64,000 bases of DNA from the NCBI GenBank assembly GCA_001698425.1, contig MBRE01000037.1, forward strand, positions 46,928 through 110,927. Direction: 5' to 3'. Source of the stretch: Oscillatoriales cyanobacterium USR001. GTDB taxonomy: Bacteria > Cyanobacteriota > Cyanobacteriia > Cyanobacteriales > Microcoleaceae. A model generated the notes under the pieces. That model had not been told where the DNA came from, ran no database searches, and saw only the letters and a list, made by a program, of their open reading frames with translations. The position numbers and the translations under genes are program-made. This document shows positions 8,794 to 16,103 of the stretch, in pieces (position 1 is the first letter of the stretch; the number at the start of each line of letters is the position of its first letter).

Positions 8794-10215
8794 ATGGTTT
8801 GGGCGATCGGTCAGCAATTATACGGGAATCGCTATATTATTGAACGTCAGCTAGGTAAGGGCGGCATTGGCATTACCTATCTAGCAAAAACTAGAGACGA
8901 TCGGCAAGTCGTGATTAAGACCTTATTAGATAAATGGATTAGTCACCCGCAATCTAGTCAGTTTCGAGAAAAATTCCGGGATGAAGCATTATTGCTATCC
9001 CTGTGTAAACATCCCAATATTGTGCAGGTGGATAATTATTTTAATGAGGGTGATTTCCCTTGCATGGTGATGGAATATGTGCAAGGGGAAGATTTATGGG
9101 AATATTTAAAAAATGGTGTTTTGTCGGAGATGAAAGCTTTAAGTTATATCCGTCAAATTGGGGAAGCGTTGATATTAGTTCATAATAAGGGTTTGCTACA
9201 TCGGGATATTAAACCCCAAAATATTATGATTTGTCCCTCCTTGAATCAGGAGAGTTTCGACACAAAATTAATTGATTTTGGTTTGGCGCGGGGGTTTGTC
9301 CCAGATGAAGTTCAGCATCTTACTTTTGGTTTAACTCATGGTTTTGCACCGCCGGAACAGTATGTTGAAATTGGCAATTTTGCTGAATTTACAGATGTTT
9401 ATGCACTGGCGGCTACATTATATTATTTGTTAACTAAGACGATGCCAACTCCGGCATTTCAGAGAGCATTAAATCAACCTTTACCTGCACCTAAACTGAT
9501 TAATTCTAGCATCAGCGATCGAGTGAATGAAGCAATTATCAAAGGCATGGAAATGAATACTAAGTATCGTCCTCAGTCAGTGCGAGATTGGTTAACGATG
9601 CTGCCTGTTGTGTCGCCTGCTGTGTCGTCTAGGGTGTTGCCTAGCGTGCCGATAATTAATCCAGTTGTGATTACTGCACCTGTTCCATCAAGTATTGCGA
9701 ATACAGTTACTATTTTCACACCAACTCCACAACCTGCACCAGTAGTTTCAGTTTTGGGAGTTAAATATTTAACTATTGATAATTTGTTGGCAAGCGGTCA
9801 ATGGCAAGAGGCAGATGAGGAAACAGCTAATCAAATGTTGACCTTAGTGGGGAGAGAAAAGGAAGGTTGGCTAAGAGTTGAAGATATTAATAATTTTCCC
9901 GATGAAGATTGGCAAATTATTGATAAAATGTGGTTAAAATATAGTAATGAACGTTTCGGTTTTTCGGTGCAGAAGCGCATCTATGAAAGTTTAGGAGGAA
10001 CTCAAGATTATCATCGCAAAGTATGGGATTTGTTTGGCGATCGCGTGGGATGGCGCGTGAATAAAAAATGGCTAAGATATGATGGGATAAAGTTTGTTTC
10101 AACTGCACCTATTGGCCATCTTCCTGCGTGGGGTTGGGGGTGGCTATTGTGGGGTTTGGTGGATGTTCCTCTTACTTCCCGTGCCGATTTTCTGCTTTCG
10201 CGTCGAGATTTGTAA
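8794..10215 (+). CDS. Serine/threonine protein kinase with C-terminal GUN4 domain
   Basis: 473 residues. The kinase domain (about 1-270) has every key element: LGKGGIGITY loop, K42, HRDIKPQN catalytic loop, DFG and an APE-like PPEQY. A Val/Pro-rich linker (275-320) is followed by a GUN4-type domain (about 323-450) very similar to that of the upstream gene (SGQWQEADEET, GFSVQKRIYESLGG, GWRVNKKWL). It ends in LLSRRDL. It follows its paralogue by 59 bp, so the two form a probable operon. It is probably a catalytically active kinase, with GUN4 as a ligand-sensing or scaffold module; that role is inference. Confidence 0.88.
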   Translation: MVWAIGQQLYGNRYIIERQLGKGGIGITYLAKTRDDRQVVIKTLLDKWISHPQSSQFREKFRDEALLLSLCKHPNIVQVDNYFNEGDFPCMVMEYVQGEDLWEYLKNGVLSEMKALSYIRQIGEALILVHNKGLLHRDIKPQNIMICPSLNQESFDTKLIDFGLARGFVPDEVQHLTFGLTHGFAPPEQYVEIGNFAEFTDVYALAATLYYLLTKTMPTPAFQRALNQPLPAPKLINSSISDRVNEAIIKGMEMNTKYRPQSVRDWLTMLPVVSPAVSSRVLPSVPIINPVVITAPVPSSIANTVTIFTPTPQPAPVVSVLGVKYLTIDNLLASGQWQEADEETANQMLTLVGREKEGWLRVEDINNFPDEDWQIIDKMWLKYSNERFGFSVQKRIYESLGGTQDYHRKVWDLFGDRVGWRVNKKWLRYDGIKFVSTAPIGHLPAWGWGWLLWGLVDVPLTSRADFLLSRRDL

Positions 10216-10259
10216 TATCTAATTTAGAACTATAAAAACAGGCAGATTGTAGCGTCAAA

Positions 10260-10562
10260 GTGCGTGATATCATTAATACTAGCCTTAGCGATGATTTGGA
10301 GTGTTTAACAGTTATGCCAGATGAAACGATTAGAATTTTGACCGGCGGCGATATTCCCGATGATTCATCTCAAGCACCAGATTATGAGGGTGCGAAGATT
10401 GGGGCCAATACGGGGCTCGACTATGGGGCGTTTTTCGACGCACAGCCGCCAAATGAAGGTATCCAAGACCAGGCGGCAAAAGTAGCGGGTAGCTTGCGGC
10501 TGCACAATGTCAGCATCAAGAAACTAGAAATTGAATCATTATTTGAGTTCGCGAGTTCCTGA
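10260..10562 (+). CDS. Unrecognised ORF, possibly the N-terminal part of the next GUN4 gene
   Basis: 100 residues from a GTG start, acidic, matching no family I recognise. Its last 32 bases overlap the next ORF in a different frame. It may be an independent small gene, or the front of a GUN4-domain gene separated from the remainder by a frameshift near 10531-10562. Its position, 44 bp after a GUN4-kinase gene and directly before a kinase-less GUN4 ORF, makes the second possibility worth considering. Confidence 0.4.
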   Translation: MRDIINTSLSDDLECLTVMPDETIRILTGGDIPDDSSQAPDYEGAKIGANTGLDYGAFFDAQPPNEGIQDQAAKVAGSLRLHNVSIKKLEIESLFEFASS

Positions 10563-11418
10563 ACTTATCTGGGAACATAAAGGCGAAAAAGTGCAGCAAA
10601 CGCCTATTACCATTGCGGAACCTGATACCAAGTCTCATTTGATTATTTTGCCGCAGCACGCCAGTAAAAAAGATATTTCTGATTTAAAAAATGAGGCTTA
10701 TAAATCTGAAATCTACAAAGATTTTGATTTGGCAAAACAGTTATGGATTCGGGTTTTAGCTGCATCTCGTGATTCTGCATCTCGTGATAGTATAGATCGG
10801 GATGCTATTCATGCAATAGAAAGAATTGCCATTGCACAACATCAACTGACTTCTAAAGATAGTGATGAAACCGAAAAATCCTACCAACCGGCACATTTTA
10901 ATCCTATTTCAATTTTGCCTAATGTTCCCCTCAAGTCCAGTCGGGGAATAGACTACACTAAGTTGCGCGATTTACTAGCAACTGGAAAATGGAAAGAGGC
11001 GGATCAGGAAACGGCGAGAGTGATGTTAAAGGTGGCGGGTAGGGAGAAAGAAAAATGGCTAGATAGCTCATCAATAGATAATTTTCCTTGTGAAGACTTG
11101 CGAACGATTGACCAACTTTGGGTAAAATACAGTAATGGACTTTTCGGCTTTTCGGTGCAGAAGCGCATCTATGAAAGTCTGGGTGGAACCAGGGAATATG
11201 ATGGTAAAATTTGGGAAGCGTTTGGCGATCGCGTAGGTTGGCGTGTGAATAATAACTGGTTAAGGTATGATGATCTAAAATTCAATAATAAAATAAAAGT
11301 TAAAGGGCACCTCCCAAGGGGACGGGTAATTTTAATAAGAAGGTTGCGGTTAATAAGAATGGTTCTAGGAGGTTATAGTGTGTTAGGAAGTCCTCTTCTC
11401 TCACGTCGAGACTTGTAG
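10531..11418 (+). CDS. GUN4 domain-containing protein without kinase domain
   Basis: 295 residues. The first 130 or so contain an alpha-helical, TPR-like stretch (KDFDLAKQLWIRVL) with a short internal duplication (AASRDSASRDS). Residues about 145-270 are a GUN4-type domain closely matching the two upstream paralogues (ATGKWKEADQET, GFSVQKRIYESLGG, GDRVGWRV), and the protein ends in the same LLSRRDL tail. No kinase motifs are present. The start is uncertain because the N-terminus overlaps the previous ORF out of frame. It is the third member of a tandem GUN4 array, probably arisen by local duplication. Confidence 0.75.
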   Translation: MNHYLSSRVPELIWEHKGEKVQQTPITIAEPDTKSHLIILPQHASKKDISDLKNEAYKSEIYKDFDLAKQLWIRVLAASRDSASRDSIDRDAIHAIERIAIAQHQLTSKDSDETEKSYQPAHFNPISILPNVPLKSSRGIDYTKLRDLLATGKWKEADQETARVMLKVAGREKEKWLDSSSIDNFPCEDLRTIDQLWVKYSNGLFGFSVQKRIYESLGGTREYDGKIWEAFGDRVGWRVNNNWLRYDDLKFNNKIKVKGHLPRGRVILIRRLRLIRMVLGGYSVLGSPLLSRRDL

Positions 11419-11506
11419 AGTTTAACATCTAAGCGTTTCGGGCTTTCATTAAAATTTATAACAGAGGCTTCACCCACGAAACCATGCGCTGTCTACGTTT
11501 CCGATA

Positions 11507-11655
11507 CCTGGCACTGACCGAGTTCAGCTAAAATGCTACCAGCGACTTGTGGGTTGTAACAATTAGCAAAGACAAATTTTTCTGCCACCGCTAAAATTTC
11601 CGGGTCTTGGGCCTCCCACTCTCCCCAAGGCAAACAAAATCCTGCAAACACCAAA
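11507..11655 (-). pseudogene. Truncated 3' end of an unknown gene, cut off at the DUF559 element
   Basis: On the minus strand, an open stretch reads through EAQDPEILAVAEKFVF and then NCYNPQVAGSILAEL before a stop near 11507. It has protein-like composition but no start. It stops being plausible protein exactly where the C-rich inverted repeat at 11664 begins. I infer a gene remnant broken by insertion of the adjacent element; I do not recognise the family. Confidence 0.4.
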
Positions 11656-11663
11656 AACTCTTA

Positions 11664-11694
11664 GCCCCCCCTTACCAAGGGGGGGTTGGGGGGG
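11664..11694. repeat. Left inverted repeat of the DUF559 element
   Basis: A GC-rich sequence built on CCCCCCTTACCAAGGGGGG followed by TTGGGGGG. Its inverse occurs twice downstream of the nuclease gene at 12077-12107 and 12137-12166. Confidence 0.75.
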
Positions 11695-11708
11695 TAAAAA
11701 CCATAACA

Positions 11709-12098
11709 ATGACCAAACTATATAACAAAACCTCAGAAAAATTGAAACGAAAGCAGCTTCGCAGAGAAATGACAAAAGCTGAAAAATTACTCTGGGAAAA
11801 ACTGAAAAGCCAACAACTTGAGAATTGTAAATTTCGCAGACAATACAGCGTAGATAAATTTGTAATTGATTTTTACTCACCTGAAATCAAATTAGCAATA
11901 GAGGTTGATGGTGATAGTCATTTTCAAGATGGTGCTGTCGAATATGATGCTGAACGACAAACATTTATTGAGTCAGTAGGGATCAACTTTTTGAGATTTA
12001 CTAATGATGATGTATATCACAATTTAGAGGGGGTTATAGAGGTCATTGTAGGTAAGATTCAATCGCTAAGAATCGACCCCCCCAACCCCCCTTGGTAA
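11709..12098 (+). CDS. DUF559 (Vsr/PD-(D/E)XK-like) endonuclease
   Basis: 129 residues from the ATG at 11709; the frame runs open further upstream, but there it only translates the flanking repeat. The typical DUF559 pattern is visible: LRREMTKAEKLLWEKLK, FRRQYSVDKFVIDFY and LAIEVDGDSHF, with the catalytic Asp and Glu of the restriction-like core, then FLRFTNDDV. The family is related to very-short-patch-repair endonucleases. The gene lies between inverted C-rich repeats, and its last seven or so codons, ending NPPW, are read from the right-hand repeat. The DNA substrate is unknown. The arrangement suggests a small mobile unit. Confidence 0.85.
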   Translation: MTKLYNKTSEKLKRKQLRREMTKAEKLLWEKLKSQQLENCKFRRQYSVDKFVIDFYSPEIKLAIEVDGDSHFQDGAVEYDAERQTFIESVGINFLRFTNDDVYHNLEGVIEVIVGKIQSLRIDPPNPPW

Positions 12099-12180
12099 GG
12101 GGGGGAGTAAGAAGAAGGGGAATCGCTAAGAATCGACCCCCCCAGCCCCCCTTGGTAAGGGGGGAGTAAGAAGAAGATAG
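12061..12180. repeat. Two tandem 60-bp units carrying the right inverted repeat
   Basis: Units 12061-12120 and 12121-12180 are nearly identical, differing mainly at one A/G and in a G-run length. Each carries the inverse of the 11664-11694 sequence followed by AGTAAGAAGAAG. The first unit overlaps the end of the DUF559 coding region. Confidence 0.85.
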
Positions 12181-12190
12181 GATAAAAAGA

Positions 12191-12484
12191 ATGAAAAACT
12201 TAACTCAATTAACTCAACTTGAATTAGTGCTTCTTAAATTAGTCGCTAAAGGTCAAGGAAAGTGGAGTTGGTACGAACTCGCAAATGCACTTTCCCGTCG
12301 AGATGTACCGCGAGAACCTGACATGGTGGTTTTAAAAAAACTGATTACTGATGGTTTAGTTCAGCGATATATAGAAACAGATTCCCCTCGCGATAGATGG
12401 GAATTGACAACTGAGGGGACAATTTTGCTGAAAGATGTAACCGATTCTGAACTGACTACTTTAGGCAAATATGTTGAAGTTTAA
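12191..12484 (+). CDS. Small conserved-looking protein, possibly winged-helix
   Basis: 97 residues. The pattern LVLLKLVAKG, then WYELANAL, LKKLITDGLVQRY and WELTTEG looks like a small winged-helix DNA-binding or PadR-like fold, where the third helix is followed by a beta wing. This is judged by eye only. It begins 11 bp after the DUF559 repeat unit and overlaps the next gene by 14 bp, implying translational coupling. Confidence 0.55.
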   Translation: MKNLTQLTQLELVLLKLVAKGQGKWSWYELANALSRRDVPREPDMVVLKKLITDGLVQRYIETDSPRDRWELTTEGTILLKDVTDSELTTLGKYVEV

Positions 12485-12695
12485 CTTAGAAACCAGCTTT
12501 GTAGTTTGCATTAACAATCAAGAATATCAAGCATCATTGGAAGTGCGAAAAATCTATCAAATAATACCAGATAGTCGCGCTGCGGAACATCAATTTATCC
12601 GAGTTATTGATGAATCAGGCGAAGATTATTTGTATCCAGTCGCATATTTTGTGCCGATTGAATTGCCGAAAGCTGTAGAAGTCATATTTGCATAA
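12471..12695 (+). CDS. Hypothetical protein coupled to the upstream small gene
   Basis: 74 residues, acidic and beta-rich, with no recognised family. The start overlaps the end of the 97-residue gene, so the two are likely co-translated. A pattern such as IIPDSRAAEHQFIRVIDESGEDYLYP is typical of small single-domain cyanobacterial proteins found beside HTH genes. Function unknown. Confidence 0.55.
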   Translation: MLKFNLETSFVVCINNQEYQASLEVRKIYQIIPDSRAAEHQFIRVIDESGEDYLYPVAYFVPIELPKAVEVIFA

Positions 12696-12735
12696 TAGAA
12701 ATTAACAATAGTGAAATGGTGACAAAAGTTTAAAG

Positions 12736-12806
12736 AAACCGGGTTTTTGACAAAAATACTTCGTTACGGCCTGCGGATTCGCTAAAAAAATTCGGTTTCT
12801 GGGTCC
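12736..12806. repeat. Small inverted repeat containing AAACCGGG/TTCGGTTTCTGGG
   Basis: AGAAACCGGGTTTTTGAC at the left is matched by an imperfect inverse (AAAAAATTCGGTTTCTG) at the right. The same inner arms occur in the element at 15752-15853. Confidence 0.5.
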
Positions 12807-12857
12807 CATGAGATATAAATGTTTGCTAAAATAGAAATATACCTACTACAAATACCT

Positions 12858-13181
12858 ATGATCGCAGCACCTCCTGGATGGAAACCCCGCCGCATCCCCA
12901 AACAATACATAAAACCCCCAATTTCTCCCGAAGAAAAAGCCAAGCAAAAAGCAGAAAGTCAAGCGCGGTGGCAGCGATGTCGCCCTATTTTTGAACGAGT
13001 CCGCGACGAACTAATGGCAACTCACTATAATTGGTACATTGTCATCGATCCAGATAGCGGTGAATACTTTATTGAGAAAGATCAACTCGTTGCTTTTCAA
13101 AAGCTACTGGCAAATCCTCCTCAAAAACTTATGGTTGTGCGCCGCTTGAATGAAACCGGAGTTTGTGGCAGCATCTTATGA
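12858..13181 (+). CDS. Small protein of DUF5678 type
   Basis: 107 residues from ATG 12858 (an in-frame ATG at 12819 would add 13 hydrophobic residues). The N-terminus is basic and Pro-rich. The C-terminal half (NWYIVIDPDSGEYFIEKDQ, then LMVVRRLNETGVCGS) resembles small DUF5678 proteins. Its TGA overlaps the ATG of the aspartic-protease gene (ATGA, 13178-13181), so the two form a tightly coupled pair. The family call is from memory of the pattern and is moderate; function unknown. Confidence 0.55.
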   Translation: MIAAPPGWKPRRIPKQYIKPPISPEEKAKQKAESQARWQRCRPIFERVRDELMATHYNWYIVIDPDSGEYFIEKDQLVAFQKLLANPPQKLMVVRRLNETGVCGSIL

Positions 13182-13543
13182 TTCAAGGGAGGTTTGATGA
13201 GGAGAAAAATCAACTATTTTTTGAAATAGGCTTAGTATCTGCTGATGGCGAAGTTATTTTTTTAGACGCGCTACTAGATACAGGTTTTACAGGTTGGTTA
13301 GCGATTAATAGCCAGGATTTAGATTTTGGCTGGATGTTTGTAGATGATGAGTATCCCATGAAAACTGCACAGGGAGAAAGTGATTTTAATATTTATATCG
13401 GCACTGTACAAATCGACGGACAAGAATTTAATGTTCCTGTTGTAGCAGGAGACGATATCCCAGAAGTTCTCATCGGGATGGAGTGGCTGAAAACTAAACG
13501 GTTACTGATAGATTTGCCTGCGGGAGTGCTGAATTTGGGGTAA
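13178..13543 (+). CDS. Retropepsin-like (clan AA) aspartic protease
   Basis: 121 residues from the ATG that overlaps the preceding stop; a TTG five codons earlier is less likely. The catalytic motif is in LLDTGFTGWLAI, and the flap and second half fit a single-domain retroviral-type protease (VQIDGQEFNVPV, then VLIGMEWLK near the C-terminus), which would act as a homodimer. The substrate is unknown. Coupling to the DUF5678-like gene suggests that the neighbour is its substrate, regulator or inhibitor. Confidence 0.75.
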   Translation: MIQGRFDEEKNQLFFEIGLVSADGEVIFLDALLDTGFTGWLAINSQDLDFGWMFVDDEYPMKTAQGESDFNIYIGTVQIDGQEFNVPVVAGDDIPEVLIGMEWLKTKRLLIDLPAGVLNLG

Positions 13544-13640
13544 AGTCGTATTTGCATAAGAGAAATTAACATCAGATTGACATTAAGAAAAATTTAATCT
13601 TAAAATATAGAAAGCCATATCTGTATTCTCAGCAATAATC

Positions 13641-14423
13641 ATGCCCTTATTCATTACTAATCTCATCAACGATCCGACTGGATTCCCTGTATTTGTCGGC
13701 GGTGGCCCACGTCTTCTCGCCTACCAAACAGCCGATGATATTCAATTAGGATCGGGAAACTTATCGACTTTCTCCGGCGGTGTTTGGGGACTTGCTGGTA
13801 ATGATACCATTGCAGGATCTTCTGATGCAAACGAACGACTATTTGGCAATGATGGCGAAGATATTATCGGGGGTGCTGGCGGGAATGATATATTATTTGG
13901 AGGCAAAGATAGCGATCGCCTGGATGGAAACGAAGGTAACGATGTAGTTAGAGGCGACTCTGGCGATGACTTCCTGTTTGGTGGTTCAGGTAATGACGTA
14001 TTGCGTGGAGGTCAAGGAAATGACCGATTAAATGGTAATGATGGGAATGATTTTCTAGTAGGCGATCGCGGTATTGATATTTTAACTGGTAGTCAAGGTG
14101 CTGATACCTTTGTTTTGAGAAGAGATGAAGCTTCATTTAATATTAATCAGGCGGATGTCATTACCGATTTTAATTTTAATGACGGCGATCGCATTGGACT
14201 TACCGATGGATTAACACAGTTAGACTTACGTTTTAGTGATGGTGATCGCATTGATTTTGACAGCGATGGTGAATTTGATGATATGGTAATTCGGATTCAG
14301 AGCACAGGGGAAATTTTGGGCATAGTTTTAAATGCTGATAACTTCGATCTAACAGATACTTTTGAAACCGCAAATCTAGGAATTTTGGCCATTAATGGTA
14401 CTCAATTTACTTATCTGGCTTAG
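13641..14423 (+). CDS. RTX/hemolysin-type calcium-binding repeat protein
   Basis: 260 residues. From about residue 50 to 150 there are Gly/Asp nonapeptides (GGxGNDxLx) that bind Ca2+ in a parallel beta-roll. A C-terminal module with GADTFVLRRDE and ADVITDFNFNDGDRIGL follows, typical of type I secreted proteins. There is no N-terminal signal peptide, as expected for type I secretion. No enzymatic domain is visible, so it may be an extracellular structural or adhesive protein. A larger RTX protein is encoded at 37626-39569. Confidence 0.85.
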   Translation: MPLFITNLINDPTGFPVFVGGGPRLLAYQTADDIQLGSGNLSTFSGGVWGLAGNDTIAGSSDANERLFGNDGEDIIGGAGGNDILFGGKDSDRLDGNEGNDVVRGDSGDDFLFGGSGNDVLRGGQGNDRLNGNDGNDFLVGDRGIDILTGSQGADTFVLRRDEASFNINQADVITDFNFNDGDRIGLTDGLTQLDLRFSDGDRIDFDSDGEFDDMVIRIQSTGEILGIVLNADNFDLTDTFETANLGILAINGTQFTYLA

Positions 14424-14438
14424 TTTTCAAACTCGCTT

Positions 14439-14510
14439 GAGGGCGAAGCATTCGGATACAGAACCTCGGTTTATAGCGATAATTTATCCCCAATGCTTCG
14501 CCTCTATAAT
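14439..14510. repeat. Inverted repeat between convergent genes
   Basis: GAGGGCGAAGCATTCGG at the left is matched by CCAATGCTTCGCCTC about 50 bases later. It lies just after the RTX gene stop and before the end of the convergent Rpn-like gene, so it may work as a bidirectional terminator or be a small mobile palindrome. Confidence 0.5.
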
Positions 14511-14525
14511 TAGCGCGATCGCAGC

Positions 14526-15680
14526 TTAATTTACCCCAGAATTCTCTCCCAATAACACCATAAATTCCTCCCTCGATAACTGAGGCAATTGTGCCAACAA
14601 CAAAATTAATTTTTCCACTGGTAACTCCAGCAAACTGGTAACAACTGTCGCCAGAAACTCACCCCCTTCATTCCACCGCATCCTCACCACATTTTCTGCT
14701 AACAACCGCGTCCCTTGCTGGCAACCAAATTCATCAACAGTTAGCATCGATATTGAGAGTAAAATCGCTGTAAACTCTCCAGTAGGTAAAGTAGATACTG
14801 CCGAAAGAAAAGCCGCCATTTTCGGAGGAACTTCACCGAATTTAACCTGAATAAAGTTCTCTAAAATTAAGCGTTGCTGTTCTTGTTTTCCTAGTTCGAG
14901 TCCTTGTTCGATACCTTCTTGTCTCCCTTCTTGTCTCCCTTCTTCTCTACCTTGCTGTTGAGCAGCTTGTAAATGTTCTCGAAATAGAGGTACGATCGCC
15001 ATAGCTAACTCCTGATCTTCTTGCTCCCCTTCGGGATTATTTACCAAATTCGCTTGCAGATTTGCTTGCAAATTATACAATAATTCTAACGCATTAGTTC
15101 GCAGAGGATGATCCGCAGGTAATCCAGTTAACTGAGCAATCGCCTCCTGTTGCACCTTACCCTTACCCAACATCCGCAACCACATTGTCTCTGAAACTTT
15201 CGGTAACTGATGAATCGCAATCAACCCCACCCGCCACACCTCCGATAAAAAATAAACACCTCTCCCCCAACCCTTTGATTCTTCAGGAATCTGAAAACCA
15301 AAACTATTTAATAAACTTTCAGAAGCTGTTGGAGTTAGAATCCATAAAAACGGTAATTGAGTTGACTCCAAACGTTGGTCTTCCCGATTAACTTTCCGCA
15401 ATAAATCCGCCCGACTATTTAATAGTTTTACCACACAACTAAAAATTGCATCAGTATTAACCGCATTGCGAAATGGTTCTATGATCGCCACCGTCGTCGC
15501 CATTTTACCTAACAAACCCAAGCTTTGTATGTATTCAGAATTAACAGAAGTTGGTTGAAAAAAAACATCTATTTCTCTTACTTCAGCAGTAACATCTTTG
15601 CTAGTTTCTACTTCTCCTAAAGGTGATAATAACTTTTGCAAATATTCTTTAGCAAACTGGTCGTGGGGGAATTTGGTCAT
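14526..15680 (-). CDS. Rpn/PD-(D/E)XK nuclease family protein
   Basis: 384 residues. The N-terminus (DQFAKEYLQKLLSPLG, then VREIDVFF) matches the cyanobacterial Rpn-like/PDDEXK transposase-type nucleases, with the catalytic Asp in REIDVFF. The middle has the hallmark repetitive charged helix (EGRQEGRQEGIEQGLELGKQ). The leucine-rich C-terminus has no clear family. These proteins are multicopy in cyanobacteria; related Rpn proteins promote recombination and have been linked to phage defence. The cellular role here is unknown. The gene is isolated on its strand. Confidence 0.75.
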   Translation of the reverse strand: MTKFPHDQFAKEYLQKLLSPLGEVETSKDVTAEVREIDVFFQPTSVNSEYIQSLGLLGKMATTVAIIEPFRNAVNTDAIFSCVVKLLNSRADLLRKVNREDQRLESTQLPFLWILTPTASESLLNSFGFQIPEESKGWGRGVYFLSEVWRVGLIAIHQLPKVSETMWLRMLGKGKVQQEAIAQLTGLPADHPLRTNALELLYNLQANLQANLVNNPEGEQEDQELAMAIVPLFREHLQAAQQQGREEGRQEGRQEGIEQGLELGKQEQQRLILENFIQVKFGEVPPKMAAFLSAVSTLPTGEFTAILLSISMLTVDEFGCQQGTRLLAENVVRMRWNEGGEFLATVVTSLLELPVEKLILLLAQLPQLSREEFMVLLGENSGVN

Positions 15681-15751
15681 TAGTGGGAGTTAAGCTTTTT
15701 AGAGAGACAATCTTATTTTAGCAACTTGGGGTAGTTTTGTAGTTTTATTGA

Positions 15752-15853
15752 TAGGACTTACGCAAAAAAACCGGTTTCTGACCAAAATCATCGCTTTTTT
15801 CGAGAAATATTGACGCAGAAACCGGGTTTTTGACCCCCCGTGCGTAAGTCCTA
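15752..15853. repeat. MITE-like element with TAGGACTTACGCA terminal repeats
   Basis: 102 bp bounded by exact 13-bp inverted repeats TAGGACTTACGCA (15752-15764) and TGCGTAAGTCCTA (15841-15853). The inner arms continue imperfectly with AAACCGGTTTCTG and CAGAAACCGGGTTT. The terminal motif recurs near 28494, 39996, 57853 and 60019. It has no coding capacity. Confidence 0.8.
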
Positions 15854-15991
15854 ATTGATATTTTTGCTTGCTAATTGAGACGCAGACAGGTATAATGGCT
15901 TAATTATGGAGAACACCGAACCATTTAACAAATAAGTAAAATCCACCTAATTAAACATAAAACACCAATGACTAAAACACTTCCTACATAA

Positions 15992-16092
15992 TTCTTCCTT
16001 CTTCCTTCTTCCCTCTTCCTTCTTCCCTCTTCCCTTTTCCTTCTTCCCTCTTCCTTCTTCCTTCTTCCTTCTTCCTTCTTCCTTCTTCCTTC
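15992..16092. repeat. 100-bp polypyrimidine tract (CTTCCTT units) in the ffh leader
   Basis: Almost uninterrupted C/T on the + strand, built of TTCTTCC and TTCCCTC units, ending 12 bases before the ffh ATG. The strand asymmetry gives it mirror-repeat character. Related tracts lie at 22871-22963 and 4896-4952. Confidence 0.85.
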
Positions 16093-16103
16093 ATTAAAAA
16101 ATT

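Noticed and set aside
11563..11880. 105-residue minus-strand ORF over the DUF559 gene
   Set aside because: It overlaps a well-supported gene and its middle reads the C-rich repeat. Only its 3' part looks like a gene remnant.
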